Below are positions 22,785 to 32,081 of a DNA stretch of 64,000 bases, piece after piece. Position numbers and translations under genes: made by a program. The notes below the pieces were generated by a model that did not search any database, had not been told where the DNA came from, and was given only the letters and a program-made list of their open reading frames with translations. Within the stretch, counting starts at the first letter, position 1, and every line of letters begins with the position of its first letter. The DNA is from CALJFL01 sp039964455 (GTDB lineage: Bacteria > Pseudomonadota > Gammaproteobacteria > Pseudomonadales > Halieaceae), in contig JBDVXK010000013.1 of the NCBI GenBank assembly GCA_039964455.1, forward strand, positions 124,001-188,000. The letters run 5' to 3'.

Positions 22785-25400
22785 ATGCTCGGATTGTTTT
22801 ACAGCATATTATTGTTACTGACCGCAGCCGGCCTTATTGGCGGGCTGATGGGCTGGCGCACGCTCGCCAGGGTGAAGCGACTGGAGCGAGCCCTGGCGCA
22901 AATGCAACGGACGCAAAACGCCGCTCGCTCCGACGTTCGTCCTGCAACCGTCGCCGACGAAGTAGAGCCGGCCCCACCGCAAGAACTCCCTGATTCGCCT
23001 GAAACTAGCGGCGCCAGCACCAGCAAAAACAGTTACACGGCAACGGCCTCCACCGCGAGTGACACACCCTCGGCACTGCGCCAACTGGCCGGAGAACTCA
23101 GACAACACTGGATGATCTGGCTGGGCGGGCTGTGCGTGGCACTGGCCGGCATATTTCTCGTCAAATACAGTATCGATGCTGGCCTGCTGGGGCCCTCTGC
23201 CAGAATTTTCGCAGCCTGCGTCACCGGGGTTACATTACATATAATCGCCCTCTACCTGCGCCGCCGAACCGGTGACAGTCACCCCGCCTTCGCGGCACTT
23301 GCCGGTGGTGCCAGTATCACGCTGTATTCCGCGATGCTGGCAGCGCTGCATCTCTACCAGCTGATCGAACCCGGCACAGCCCTGCTACTACTGGCATTGA
23401 TTGCACTGGCAACCATGGCGTTGGCGCTGCTGCACGGTCCTGTGCTGGCAATCATTGGCATTCTTGGGGCTTACACCGTGCCAATACTGGTGGCCAATGA
23501 CGAGGGTGACATTGTCAGCTCCTTGATTTACGCCACCATCATCAGTGGCGCAGCGCTATTGCTTATGCGCCACGTTTACCGCCGATGGCTGTGGTTCGGC
23601 ATGCTGGCTGGCGCCCTGGGCTGGTGGCTGATCTCCTTTGCCAACATTGAGGCAGCTGCGGTACGCGGTTACTACCTCGCGGTACTTGCCTACGGCATGC
23701 TGGCCATTCCGACACTGGACTGGCGGCTGATCGGCTCAACCAACGCTGACCCGTCGATAAGCCCGGTAACCCTTGGCCGACTACGCGAACAGACCATCGC
23801 GCTTCCCTTGAGCACCCTGTCTCTCCTGCTTGTGACTGCTGCCTGGGCTATTTCAATTGCCCACACCGGTTTTACTGCCGACGCCCTGTGGCATTGGCCG
23901 CCACTGGTACTGGTGCTATTGCTTGCCGCACGCAATCGACCCGACCTGACGGCTCTACCGTGGCTGTCACTGGCCGGGCAGTGGTTTGCCTGGCTGGCCA
24001 GCGCACTGACCCTGAAGGCCGACCACTGGCAGATTGAAACTCTTGGCCAAGAGGAACAAATGGGGTTCCTGTGGTTCGCCCTGACAATGGCCGTAATCTA
24101 TAGCGCAGTGTCACTCTGGATTGCTCGCGGCCGGCCCTACTCCAATGCGAGGGATTCACTGATCGCCCTGGCCCCCCCGTGCTGGCTGGCACTGGCCTAT
24201 CTGCTGGTGACAGATTTATCGAGCATCTGGCAGTGGAGCCTGATCAGCCTGGCTATCGGGCTGATCTATATCATCCTGTCGCAATACCGCCTACGGCATG
24301 CGGCGGGCCAGGCAAGAGCCAACCCTGTCTGGCTAATACTGGCCGCACACCTGGCCTACTCATTGGCCCTGGCCATGTTTTTCCGGGAAGCTACGCTGAC
24401 TCTGGCCCTGGCTACCCAGCTTATTTCGCTCAGCTGGCTGATCCGGCGCTTCAACATCGATAATCTCGACTGGTTGGTCAAGGCGGTACTCGCCCTGATC
24501 GTCACACGCCTCACCCTGAACCCATGGCTACTCAGCTACCCCACAGACCTGCACTGGTCCCTCTGGACTTACGGTGGCGCCACCGCCTGCTGCTTTATCG
24601 CAGCTCGGCTGACGCAGCCAGATGCAAGGCTCAGGCCCTGGCTGGAGGCCGTAAGCCTGCAGCTGTTTGTACTCTTCGTGGCCGCTGAAACGCGATATCA
24701 GCTGTATGACGGCGAGATATTCAAGGCCGAATATTCCCTGACCGAGGCCGCGATTAACACGGCGCTGTGGTGGGCAGTGGGCCTTGTTTATTACTACCGC
24801 GCCCGGGTAAGCAGCTATCTGCAGCGTCTTTATTCCCGCGTGTCAGAGATTCTTCTGCTGATGGGGCTTTTCAACTACATACTGGTGCTGACAGTACTCA
24901 ACCCCCTATGGGACGGGGCCGCCAGCATCGGCAACCAACCGGTGGCAAACCTGCTGCTGCTGGCCTACGGGGTGCCGCCGCTGCTTGCCCTGCTCGCTCA
25001 TCGATTTTACCAGCCCCGCTTCAGCCGGCCGGCGGCAGCAATTGCGGCAATAGGCGGCTTCATTTTCATCAGCATGGAGATACGCCATCTCTGGCAACGT
25101 GGTGGACTGGATATCGACCTGGCAACCTCGGATGGTGAGCTATACACCTACTCCGCTGTCTGGTTGGTACTGGCGGTGGCAGCAATTTTACTGGGCAGTC
25201 GCCAGCAGTGGCAGAGCGTCTACAAGGGCGGAATGGCACTGCTGATGCTGGTGATTGCCAAACTCTTTCTGGTCGACATGGCGGGGCTGGAAGGCCTGCT
25301 GCGCGTGGCCTCGTTTATGGGGCTGGGCTTATCACTGCTCGCACTGGCCTACCTGTACCAGCGTATCGCCACGAACAGCCAAGCCCATCCGCCAGACTGA
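22785..25400 (+). CDS. DUF2339 polytopic membrane protein
   Basis: ATG 22785 is chosen because GGGAG lies just upstream and the first membrane helix (LGLFYSILLLLTAAGLIGGLMGW) follows at once. An earlier in-frame start at 22668 overlaps the divergent oxidoreductase gene. After a coiled-coil-like RVKRLERALAQM and an acidic/Pro/Ser linker, more than 20 hydrophobic segments fill the rest, ending near residue 870, as in the large DUF2339 family. The function of this family is unknown; an envelope role is usually assumed. It is convergent with the amidohydrolase, with no gap between the stops. Confidence 0.85.
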   Translation: MLGLFYSILLLLTAAGLIGGLMGWRTLARVKRLERALAQMQRTQNAARSDVRPATVADEVEPAPPQELPDSPETSGASTSKNSYTATASTASDTPSALRQLAGELRQHWMIWLGGLCVALAGIFLVKYSIDAGLLGPSARIFAACVTGVTLHIIALYLRRRTGDSHPAFAALAGGASITLYSAMLAALHLYQLIEPGTALLLLALIALATMALALLHGPVLAIIGILGAYTVPILVANDEGDIVSSLIYATIISGAALLLMRHVYRRWLWFGMLAGALGWWLISFANIEAAAVRGYYLAVLAYGMLAIPTLDWRLIGSTNADPSISPVTLGRLREQTIALPLSTLSLLLVTAAWAISIAHTGFTADALWHWPPLVLVLLLAARNRPDLTALPWLSLAGQWFAWLASALTLKADHWQIETLGQEEQMGFLWFALTMAVIYSAVSLWIARGRPYSNARDSLIALAPPCWLALAYLLVTDLSSIWQWSLISLAIGLIYIILSQYRLRHAAGQARANPVWLILAAHLAYSLALAMFFREATLTLALATQLISLSWLIRRFNIDNLDWLVKAVLALIVTRLTLNPWLLSYPTDLHWSLWTYGGATACCFIAARLTQPDARLRPWLEAVSLQLFVLFVAAETRYQLYDGEIFKAEYSLTEAAINTALWWAVGLVYYYRARVSSYLQRLYSRVSEILLLMGLFNYILVLTVLNPLWDGAASIGNQPVANLLLLAYGVPPLLALLAHRFYQPRFSRPAAAIAAIGGFIFISMEIRHLWQRGGLDIDLATSDGELYTYSAVWLVLAVAAILLGSRQQWQSVYKGGMALLMLVIAKLFLVDMAGLEGLLRVASFMGLGLSLLALAYLYQRIATNSQAHPPD

Positions 25401-27275
25401 TCAGGCTGCGCGCAAGGCCCTGCCCAGCGGCTTGCTGCCCAGTGTTTCGGTGAAGTCACCGTCCTGCCAGACTGGCTCACCGTGAATCAGCACATGACTG
25501 ACAATACCTTCGGGGCGATTGACCATCTGGTTGTGATCAAACAACTCGCGGTATTCCAGCTTGCGGGTGTCATTGGTGTCCCAGGTATCCAGCGCCTCGG
25601 GATTCACTAACACGACGTCAGCCTGTGCGCCTATAGCCAAACTGCCTACATCCAAGCCGAAGAACTCGGCAGGTTCGCTGGTCAGACGGCGAATCATGGT
25701 GCTGACCGTATCCAAACCCTGCTCTTTGGCCAGTTTCAGCGACATCAGATTGGCGTCGAAGAATGCCATGTTAGTGATGTGAGCGCCGGAGTCATTAAAG
25801 CCCGGCATCGCATTCTCGTGCAGCAGGAACCCCATGGTTGCCCGATTAGCCTCGTTGGCGATATCGGCCCAGAAGCGGAACGACTTATCGTAGGTACGCA
25901 TCATATGCAGCATAAACTCTGCATCATCTCGCAGGGGCTTGGGAAATAGATCAAAGGCCTCGCGCTCTGCGTCAGAACGCGCCTGATCGGCCGCACCACG
26001 CTGGTAGCGCTCAACCCGATCATAGACCTGCTGCATGTTCTCGCCGTCCCACTCCGCGACTGGTGCCCCATCGAAAACCAGAAGGTTCAGGTCCCTGACC
26101 ACCAACTTGTCTGGCAGGCCCAGATTAGCCTTGAACGTGGCCAGATTATTACCACCGCGCCCGTACTGCCACTCACGCCGGAATTCATCGACGAATGCAG
26201 GGTCATTCAGCAAAGCCAGCCGCCCTTCCACGTCATCGTACTCCTTGGCGATCAGGCGACAGGTGGTTTCCAGCTCTTCGTAAAGGGGACTCACGATGCC
26301 ATCAGACCAGACTCGGAAGTTGGTACCCAACGCCTGGAAGTGCATATTGCCCTTGAACAGCCAGCTGTTCATCAGGGCGGCAAAGCGCAGGAAAACGCCT
26401 GTGGTTTTCGGCGCCAGCACAAACTCCATCACCGACAGTGCCGATGTTTTCAGTGTCTTGCCAAATAGGCGGCCACTGGTCAGCGTGAAATACATAAATG
26501 CCTTGGCTCGATTTTCAATGATGGGCGTGGTCTGCCACACCCGATCGCGCTCACGCACCACCTTAAGCAGGCGTTTGAGCTCACCAAAGCTGGCAAACTG
26601 GGTAGGAATTCGTTTGTCTGTATTGGGATCATTGGACAGGTAATGAAAGGGTAAGCCGTCGGTGCTCATCCCCACGTAACCCTGGTCCATGGCATCGCTA
26701 AGCAGAGACTCCATCTTCTGCAGCTCCTGCTCAGTAGGCTCGCGACTCACACTGTTATGCAGGCCCATTGCCTCTACGCGCAACATGGAGTGAGGAACAA
26801 AGGCCCCGATGTTGGGACCCAGCGGAATGTTTTCAAAGTGCGCCATATAGTCGCCGGTGTTGTCCCACTCAACCACGTCGACGCACTTGTTCAGCACCGA
26901 TTTGGGAATGTTTTCCACGCGGGTAAAGCAATCCACGATTGGGTTTTGATCGCCTTCTGTCTGCTTGCCGAAGCAAGTGCCCAGACTGCAGTTGCCAACC
27001 AGCACCGTGGTGGTGCCATGACGAACCACCTCCGGCAGTCGAGGGTCCAGGTCCACCTCGAGGTCGAGGTGGGTATGAATGTCCAGCAACCCCGGCATCA
27101 ACCATTTCCCGTCGGCATCGATCACATTGGCCGCTTGTGTTTTCGGTAGGCCAACACCTCGCGCGGCGATTTTGCCATCCTTGATTGCAATATCGACCTG
27201 CTCGGGCGCTCCGCCCGTGCCATCAAAAACCAGGCCATTCTGGATGACCGTATCCCACGCTTTTCTGGTTGCCAT
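25401..27275 (-). CDS. Amidohydrolase family 3 protein (N-acyl-D-amino-acid deacylase-like)
   Basis: DIHTHLD supplies the first metal-binding His pair, VLVGNCSLGTC the Cys-containing segment of D-aminoacylases, and GFNDSGAHITN the C-terminal Asp/His region. The 624-residue length fits the longer proteobacterial members of this family. The predicted reaction is hydrolysis of an N-acyl amide or cyclic amide; the natural substrate is unknown. GGAG lies upstream of the ATG. It is divergent from the SelO gene, with about 150 bp between starts, and stands alone as a unit. Confidence 0.82.
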   Translation of the reverse strand: MATRKAWDTVIQNGLVFDGTGGAPEQVDIAIKDGKIAARGVGLPKTQAANVIDADGKWLMPGLLDIHTHLDLEVDLDPRLPEVVRHGTTTVLVGNCSLGTCFGKQTEGDQNPIVDCFTRVENIPKSVLNKCVDVVEWDNTGDYMAHFENIPLGPNIGAFVPHSMLRVEAMGLHNSVSREPTEQELQKMESLLSDAMDQGYVGMSTDGLPFHYLSNDPNTDKRIPTQFASFGELKRLLKVVRERDRVWQTTPIIENRAKAFMYFTLTSGRLFGKTLKTSALSVMEFVLAPKTTGVFLRFAALMNSWLFKGNMHFQALGTNFRVWSDGIVSPLYEELETTCRLIAKEYDDVEGRLALLNDPAFVDEFRREWQYGRGGNNLATFKANLGLPDKLVVRDLNLLVFDGAPVAEWDGENMQQVYDRVERYQRGAADQARSDAEREAFDLFPKPLRDDAEFMLHMMRTYDKSFRFWADIANEANRATMGFLLHENAMPGFNDSGAHITNMAFFDANLMSLKLAKEQGLDTVSTMIRRLTSEPAEFFGLDVGSLAIGAQADVVLVNPEALDTWDTNDTRKLEYRELFDHNQMVNRPEGIVSHVLIHGEPVWQDGDFTETLGSKPLGRALRAA

Positions 27276-27429
27276 TGGCTACTCCTTTTTTCGACGCTGG
27301 CATAGTCCGACAGACCTCGCCCAAGGTCAAGATGCTGTTATCAGCATAGTCCAGCCCGGTTGGTTTGCCGTACACTGTTTACCACGCTGGCGCCTCGCCA
27401 GCCTACCGATATAGAAGGAAAAATCACCT

Positions 27430-28914
27430 GTGACCGCCCAGCCCAACATTCCCTTCGACAATAGCTATGCCCGTCTGCCAGACCAGTTTTTTAGCCGACT
27501 GGCCCCAACTCCGGTGTCCAGGCCGGGGCCAATCCGGGTAAATACCCAGCTTGCTGAACTCCTGGGGATCGACCCCGAATGGCTGGCTTCAGAGGAAGGC
27601 ACTGCAGTCATCGCCGGCAATCGGGTGCCCACGGGCGCCGACCCCATTGCCACAGTCTATGCGGGGCACCAGTTTGGTAGCTATAACCCGCAACTAGGTG
27701 ACGGCCGAGCCATTCTGCTGGGCGAGGTGGTTGGCAGCGACGGCAAGCGTTATGACCTGCAGCTAAAAGGCTCGGGGCCCACCCCCTATTCCCGCGGTGG
27801 TGACGGCAGGGCACCACTGGGCCCGGTAATACGCGAATACGTGGTCAGCGAAGCTATGTACGCCTTGGGCGTACCGACGACCAGAGCACTGGCGGCGGCG
27901 ACTACCGGAGACACCGTGACCCGCCAACAATTTGAACCCGGCGCCGTTCTCGCCCGCGTGGCAGCCAGCCATATTCGTATTGGCACCTTCCAGTTTTTTG
28001 CCGCCAAGGGTGATACCGAGGCACTACATCTACTGGTGGATCATGTGCTTGAACGCCATTACCCCGAGATGCTGACGGCCGACAACCGTCCGCTGGCGCT
28101 GCTGCAAGCGGCGATCTCGTCCCAGGCCGCCCTTATTGCCCGCTGGCAACTGCTGGGCTTCATTCACGGGGTTATGAATACCGACAACATGCTGCTGTCG
28201 GGAGAGACAGTCGATTACGGCCCCTGTGCCTTTTTGGACGCCTTCAACCCGGAGACAGTATTCAGCTCTATAGACCAGGGCGGCCGCTACGCCTACCGCA
28301 ACCAGCCGGGCATGGCCCACTGGAATCTCACCTGTCTGGCACAAACTCTGCTGCCTCTGATCGACAGCGACACTGACAGCGCTGTCGCGCAGGCCCAGGA
28401 AGCTATAGACAGTTTCCCCGTGTTGTTCATGGACGCCCATACTGACGGCCTGGCAGCCAAATTGGGGCTGGAAAACGTAACAGAAGCAGACACCGCGCTC
28501 ATCGAGGATCTGTTCAAGCTAATGGCTGAGAACAAGGCAGACTTCACCCTGACCTTCCGCCGCCTCACCGATCTGGCCAACCCGGAATCAGGCCGCGCAA
28601 CCGTAGCCGAACTCTACCCCCTGCCAGAGGCCCTGCTGCCCTGGTGCGAGCGCTGGCAGCAGCGCCTGGCCGAAGGCGACGAGGGTGCAGCTGAGCGCCG
28701 GGCAGGCATGTATCAGGCCAATCCCATTTATATCCCGCGCAATCACCTGGTAGAAGAAGCGATTCGAGCCGCCGTGGATGAAGGCGATTTAACGCCCTTT
28801 AATACGCTTGTTGATAGGCTGGCTCAGCCCTTTGACTATGAGCCTGACGACAGCCGCTATGCGCTACCACCTGGCGCTGGAGAGGAAGTCCGAGAGACCT
28901 TTTGCGGCACCTGA
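27430..28914 (+). CDS. selO: SelO/YdiU protein adenylyltransferase (pseudokinase fold)
   Basis: Full length at 494 residues. YAGHQFGSYNPQLGDGRA, LKGSGPTPYSRGGDGRAPL and a variant metal-binding HGVMNTDNMLLSGETVDYG are the SelO signatures, and the C-terminus ends FCGT with the conserved Cys replacing the eukaryotic selenocysteine. SelO transfers AMP from ATP to Ser/Thr/Tyr of target proteins and takes part in redox stress responses. The start is GTG with GAAGGA about 10 nt upstream. No partner genes. Confidence 0.92.
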   Translation: MTAQPNIPFDNSYARLPDQFFSRLAPTPVSRPGPIRVNTQLAELLGIDPEWLASEEGTAVIAGNRVPTGADPIATVYAGHQFGSYNPQLGDGRAILLGEVVGSDGKRYDLQLKGSGPTPYSRGGDGRAPLGPVIREYVVSEAMYALGVPTTRALAAATTGDTVTRQQFEPGAVLARVAASHIRIGTFQFFAAKGDTEALHLLVDHVLERHYPEMLTADNRPLALLQAAISSQAALIARWQLLGFIHGVMNTDNMLLSGETVDYGPCAFLDAFNPETVFSSIDQGGRYAYRNQPGMAHWNLTCLAQTLLPLIDSDTDSAVAQAQEAIDSFPVLFMDAHTDGLAAKLGLENVTEADTALIEDLFKLMAENKADFTLTFRRLTDLANPESGRATVAELYPLPEALLPWCERWQQRLAEGDEGAAERRAGMYQANPIYIPRNHLVEEAIRAAVDEGDLTPFNTLVDRLAQPFDYEPDDSRYALPPGAGEEVRETFCGT

Positions 28915-29002
28915 GAAACCTCATAACAGGTGCCGGGCCAGCGGGCCTGTCTGGCTTGCTCCTTCATCGGTACTCAGGGTGGTGAACAAAACGAGGCCGC
29001 AA

Positions 29003-29032
29003 TTGTAGACCACCGGCTATCGCCAGTATAAT
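29003..29032 (+). promoter_or_regulatory. Candidate sigma70 promoter of the pyrD-pyrK fusion gene
   Basis: TTGTAG (29003-29008) and TATAAT (29027-29032) are separated by 18 bp. Transcription would start near 29039, leaving a leader of about 40 nt before the TTG start at 29081. Confidence 0.6.
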
Positions 29033-29080
29033 TGCGCCATCATTTTAGCGGCCGATCTGGCCCCAACGCCGAGTGCACAT

Positions 29081-30700
29081 TTGAACATCGAGTTTTTTGG
29101 CAAGACCCTCTCTGGGCCGTTCACGATCCCCTCAGGTATCGTGACAACGGCAACGCCCATCATGCAGTACTTCTTCGATCACATGCCGCAGGTCGGGGTG
29201 ATGACCACCAAGAGTATTGGGCTGGAGCCCAAGGCAGGTTACCGCGAGCCGGTACTCAGCCAATATGCCCCGGGTTGCTTCGTCAACGCGGTGGGCCTGA
29301 CCAATCCGGGCGCCGAAAAATCTCTGGAGCTGATGTCTGCGCTACGCGTGCCGGATAACCGATTTCTACTGACCTCTATTTTTGGCGGCAGCATCGAAGA
29401 GTTTGTTGAGGTCGCCCGAATTATGGCGCCAGTATCCGACGGACTGGAACTGAACCTGTCCTGCCCGCACGCCAAGGGCTATGGCATGGCCATGGGGCAA
29501 GATCCCGAGCTGGTCCGGGAAATCGTATCTGCGGTTAAAGCCGTTGTCGATATTCCGGTGATCCCCAAGCTAACACCCAACACCCCCAACATTGCCGATA
29601 TTGCCAGGGCCGCGGAGGAAGGCGGCGCCGATGGCTTCTGCGCAATCAATACCGTAGGGCCCGGCTACACCTCGGCCCACGGCCAGCCTGTATTAACCAA
29701 CGGGGCGGGTGGCATGTCGGGCAAGGGCATCATCCCCATCGGGCTCAAATGCGTTCGGGAGGTTGCCGAAGTCAGCACGCTGCCGATTATCGGTTGTGGC
29801 GGGGTCAGCAGCGCCGCAGATGTGCGGGCGTTCTTCGATGCCGGCGCCTCTGTCGTTGGGGTAGGCTCGGCGCTGATTGGCCTGACCACCGACGAAATTG
29901 CCGACTACTTCACCGCCCTGGAACAGGATATGGACAGCGACAAAGGCCGCGCCGAAAGCCATGTTCGTTATGACATCGACATGGACTACCGCCCGGTGAC
30001 GCTGTTAGAAAACAAGCGGGTCTGCGAAGACATCACCATTTTGACCTTCGATCGCAAGGTCAACATCCAGCCCGGCGAGTTTATTTTCCTGTGGCTGCCG
30101 GGCATAGGCGAAAAGCCGTTCTCGGCGCTCACCGACGACCCTTTCTCGCTGGTGGTAATCGATGTGGGCGTCTTCACCCACGCCCTGATGGATCTGCCTG
30201 TTGGCACCCAAGCCTACGTGAGAGGCCCGCATGGCATACCGATGACGCCTGCGGATGACCAGAAAATCATGGCGGTAGCCGGCGGCACCGGCCTGGCCGC
30301 GGTGTATCAACTGGCGCGTGATTTCGGTGATGCGGAAGTGTTTACTGGCGCCCGCACCGCCGAGCGCTTGTACTACCTGGAAGAGTGCCAGCAGATTGCC
30401 GAGGTGCATGTCGCCACCGACGATGGCAGCGCAGGCTACCATGGCCTGGTCACCGAATTATTGCGAGAGCGGCTACAGCAGCTGACGGGCGACGAGTTGG
30501 CCAGTCTGGTGTTCTACAACTGTGGGCCGGAGCCCATGGTGCATGCGGCAGTCGCCGTACAGCGGGAATTCTGCGGTGACCACCAGATTTTCAGCGCTAT
30601 CGATTACCTGACCAAGTGCGGCGTCGGCATCTGCGGCGCCTGCGCGGCACCTGATGGTCGTCGCCTGTGTGTGGACGGCCCGTTTCTGGAGGCGGTATAG
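29081..30700 (+). CDS. Dihydroorotate-dehydrogenase-like / PyrK-like fused flavoenzyme
   Basis: Residues 1-300 form a class-1B DHODH-like barrel (PSGIVTTATP start, ELNLSCPHAKGYG with the catalytic Cys, GCGGVSSAADV phosphate loop). Residues 300-539 form a PyrK/ferredoxin-reductase module: a FAD part, the NAD-binding AVAGGTGLAAVY, and a C-terminal CGVGICGACAAPDGRRLC that should hold a [2Fe-2S] cluster. PyrD and PyrK are normally separate chains. The fused form could oxidise dihydroorotate with NAD+, or act on a related dihydropyrimidine. The start is TTG. nhaA follows after 1 bp. No other pyr gene is near. Confidence 0.82.
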   Translation: MNIEFFGKTLSGPFTIPSGIVTTATPIMQYFFDHMPQVGVMTTKSIGLEPKAGYREPVLSQYAPGCFVNAVGLTNPGAEKSLELMSALRVPDNRFLLTSIFGGSIEEFVEVARIMAPVSDGLELNLSCPHAKGYGMAMGQDPELVREIVSAVKAVVDIPVIPKLTPNTPNIADIARAAEEGGADGFCAINTVGPGYTSAHGQPVLTNGAGGMSGKGIIPIGLKCVREVAEVSTLPIIGCGGVSSAADVRAFFDAGASVVGVGSALIGLTTDEIADYFTALEQDMDSDKGRAESHVRYDIDMDYRPVTLLENKRVCEDITILTFDRKVNIQPGEFIFLWLPGIGEKPFSALTDDPFSLVVIDVGVFTHALMDLPVGTQAYVRGPHGIPMTPADDQKIMAVAGGTGLAAVYQLARDFGDAEVFTGARTAERLYYLEECQQIAEVHVATDDGSAGYHGLVTELLRERLQQLTGDELASLVFYNCGPEPMVHAAVAVQREFCGDHQIFSAIDYLTKCGVGICGACAAPDGRRLCVDGPFLEAV

Positions 30701-30701
30701 C

Positions 30702-32051
30702 ATGCCCAATAAAGGCGTTTACACAGCACCCTGGGAAAAAGCGTTCGACAGCATCCTGAGCCCGCTGGAAGAGTTTATTCACCGCCAGACCACCAGTGGT
30801 GTGCTACTGATGATTTGCGCCGTGATTGCGCTCGCGGTGGCCAATAGTCCACTGCGCGAGGGCTATGAACATTTCCTGCACACTGAAATAAGCCTTGGAT
30901 TTGGAGGCGGCCAATTTTCGCTATCAATTCACCACTGGATTAACGAGGCGCTGATGGCCTTGTTCTTCATGGTGATGGGGCTGGAACTCAAGCGCGAATT
31001 AATGGTGGGCGAATTATCATCGCCCCGGCAGGCCTTGCTGCCCATCATGGCGGCTATTGGCGGCATGGTTGTTCCAGCGTTGTTCTACGTTGCCTTCAAC
31101 CGGGAAGGACACGCGCTCAATGGCTGGGGCATTCCAATGGCGACAGACATTGCTTTTGCCATCGGTGCACTGAGCCTGTTGGGCGCCCGTATTCCACAGA
31201 GCCTGATCACCTTCCTCATTGCCCTGGCGATTGTCGACGATCTCGGTGCCGTTGCGGTTATAGCCCTGTTCTACACCGCCGAACTGGACGTGCAGGCCCT
31301 CATTTACGCAGCGCTGTGTACCGGGCTGTTGATCGCCTTGAGCCTGGGTGGCGTCAGGCGCTCTGGCCCCTATATTGTGGTTGGGATGCTGCTATGGATG
31401 GCCATGTTGGCCAGTGGCATCCACGCGACTATCGCAGGGATCATCCTGGCATTTACTGTTCCGATCAGGCCAAAGTTTGAACCCCAGACGTTTATCGACA
31501 AGGTTCAGGACACCACCCGAAAAATGCAGGCCTCGGTCACGGACAATCCGGATATTATTCATAACGGCCATTTTCGCAGCCTGGTCTCTTCGCTGGGCGA
31601 TGGTGTCAACCTGGTACAAGCACCTGCGCAACGGGCGGAACACACACTGCATTTGCCTGTCGCCTACATAGTCATTCCCATCTTTGCCCTCGCCAATGCC
31701 GGTATACCCATCGATTTTGCCGGCTTCGGTTCCTACATGAGCCATCCCATCACACTGGGCGTGCTGGCCGGGCTGCTACTTGGCAAGCCTATCGGCATCA
31801 TGGGCTTCACCTGGTTCACGGTCAAAATGGGCTGGGCCGAGCTTCCCCCCGGATTGAACATGAAACACGTATTCGGTGTGGGCTTACTCGGGGGCATAGG
31901 GTTCACCATGTCTATCTTTATCGCCGACCTTGGCTTCATAGATCTGCCGCAAGACTTGCTGATGGCCAAAACAGGCATTTTGCTGGCCTCGGCACTCGCC
32001 GGTTTCGGTGGCTTCTTCTGGCTAATGGCCAATACAAAAAAGCCGGCATAA
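30702..32051 (+). CDS. nhaA: Na+/H+ antiporter NhaA
   Basis: ATG 30702 has GGAGG at about 10 nt and gives an N-terminus (MPNKGVYTAPW) without the odd extension from an upstream start. 449 residues, polytopic. AIVDDLGAVAVIALFYT contains the Asp-Asp pair that binds Na+ in NhaA, and GGMVVPALFY and MATDIAFAIGAL are further signatures. It exports Na+ in exchange for protons, useful in saline habitats. It is cotranscribed with the PyrD-PyrK fusion. Its stop codon lies within the loop of a terminator serving the opposite strand. Confidence 0.93.
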   Translation: MPNKGVYTAPWEKAFDSILSPLEEFIHRQTTSGVLLMICAVIALAVANSPLREGYEHFLHTEISLGFGGGQFSLSIHHWINEALMALFFMVMGLELKRELMVGELSSPRQALLPIMAAIGGMVVPALFYVAFNREGHALNGWGIPMATDIAFAIGALSLLGARIPQSLITFLIALAIVDDLGAVAVIALFYTAELDVQALIYAALCTGLLIALSLGGVRRSGPYIVVGMLLWMAMLASGIHATIAGIILAFTVPIRPKFEPQTFIDKVQDTTRKMQASVTDNPDIIHNGHFRSLVSSLGDGVNLVQAPAQRAEHTLHLPVAYIVIPIFALANAGIPIDFAGFGSYMSHPITLGVLAGLLLGKPIGIMGFTWFTVKMGWAELPPGLNMKHVFGVGLLGGIGFTMSIFIADLGFIDLPQDLLMAKTGILLASALAGFGGFFWLMANTKKPA

Positions 32052-32058
32052 GCCGGCT
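32034..32058 (-). terminator. Intrinsic terminator of the carotenoid oxygenase gene
   Basis: AGCCGGC (32041-32047) and GCCGGCT (32052-32058) form a 7-bp stem with a 4-nt loop. Read leftward, the stem is followed by a run of six T. It lies 24 bp past the stop of the leftward gene and includes the nhaA stop codon (32049-32051) in its loop and stem edge. Confidence 0.75.
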
Positions 32059-32081
32059 CGGTTGAGGCCGCTCGCAAGCAA

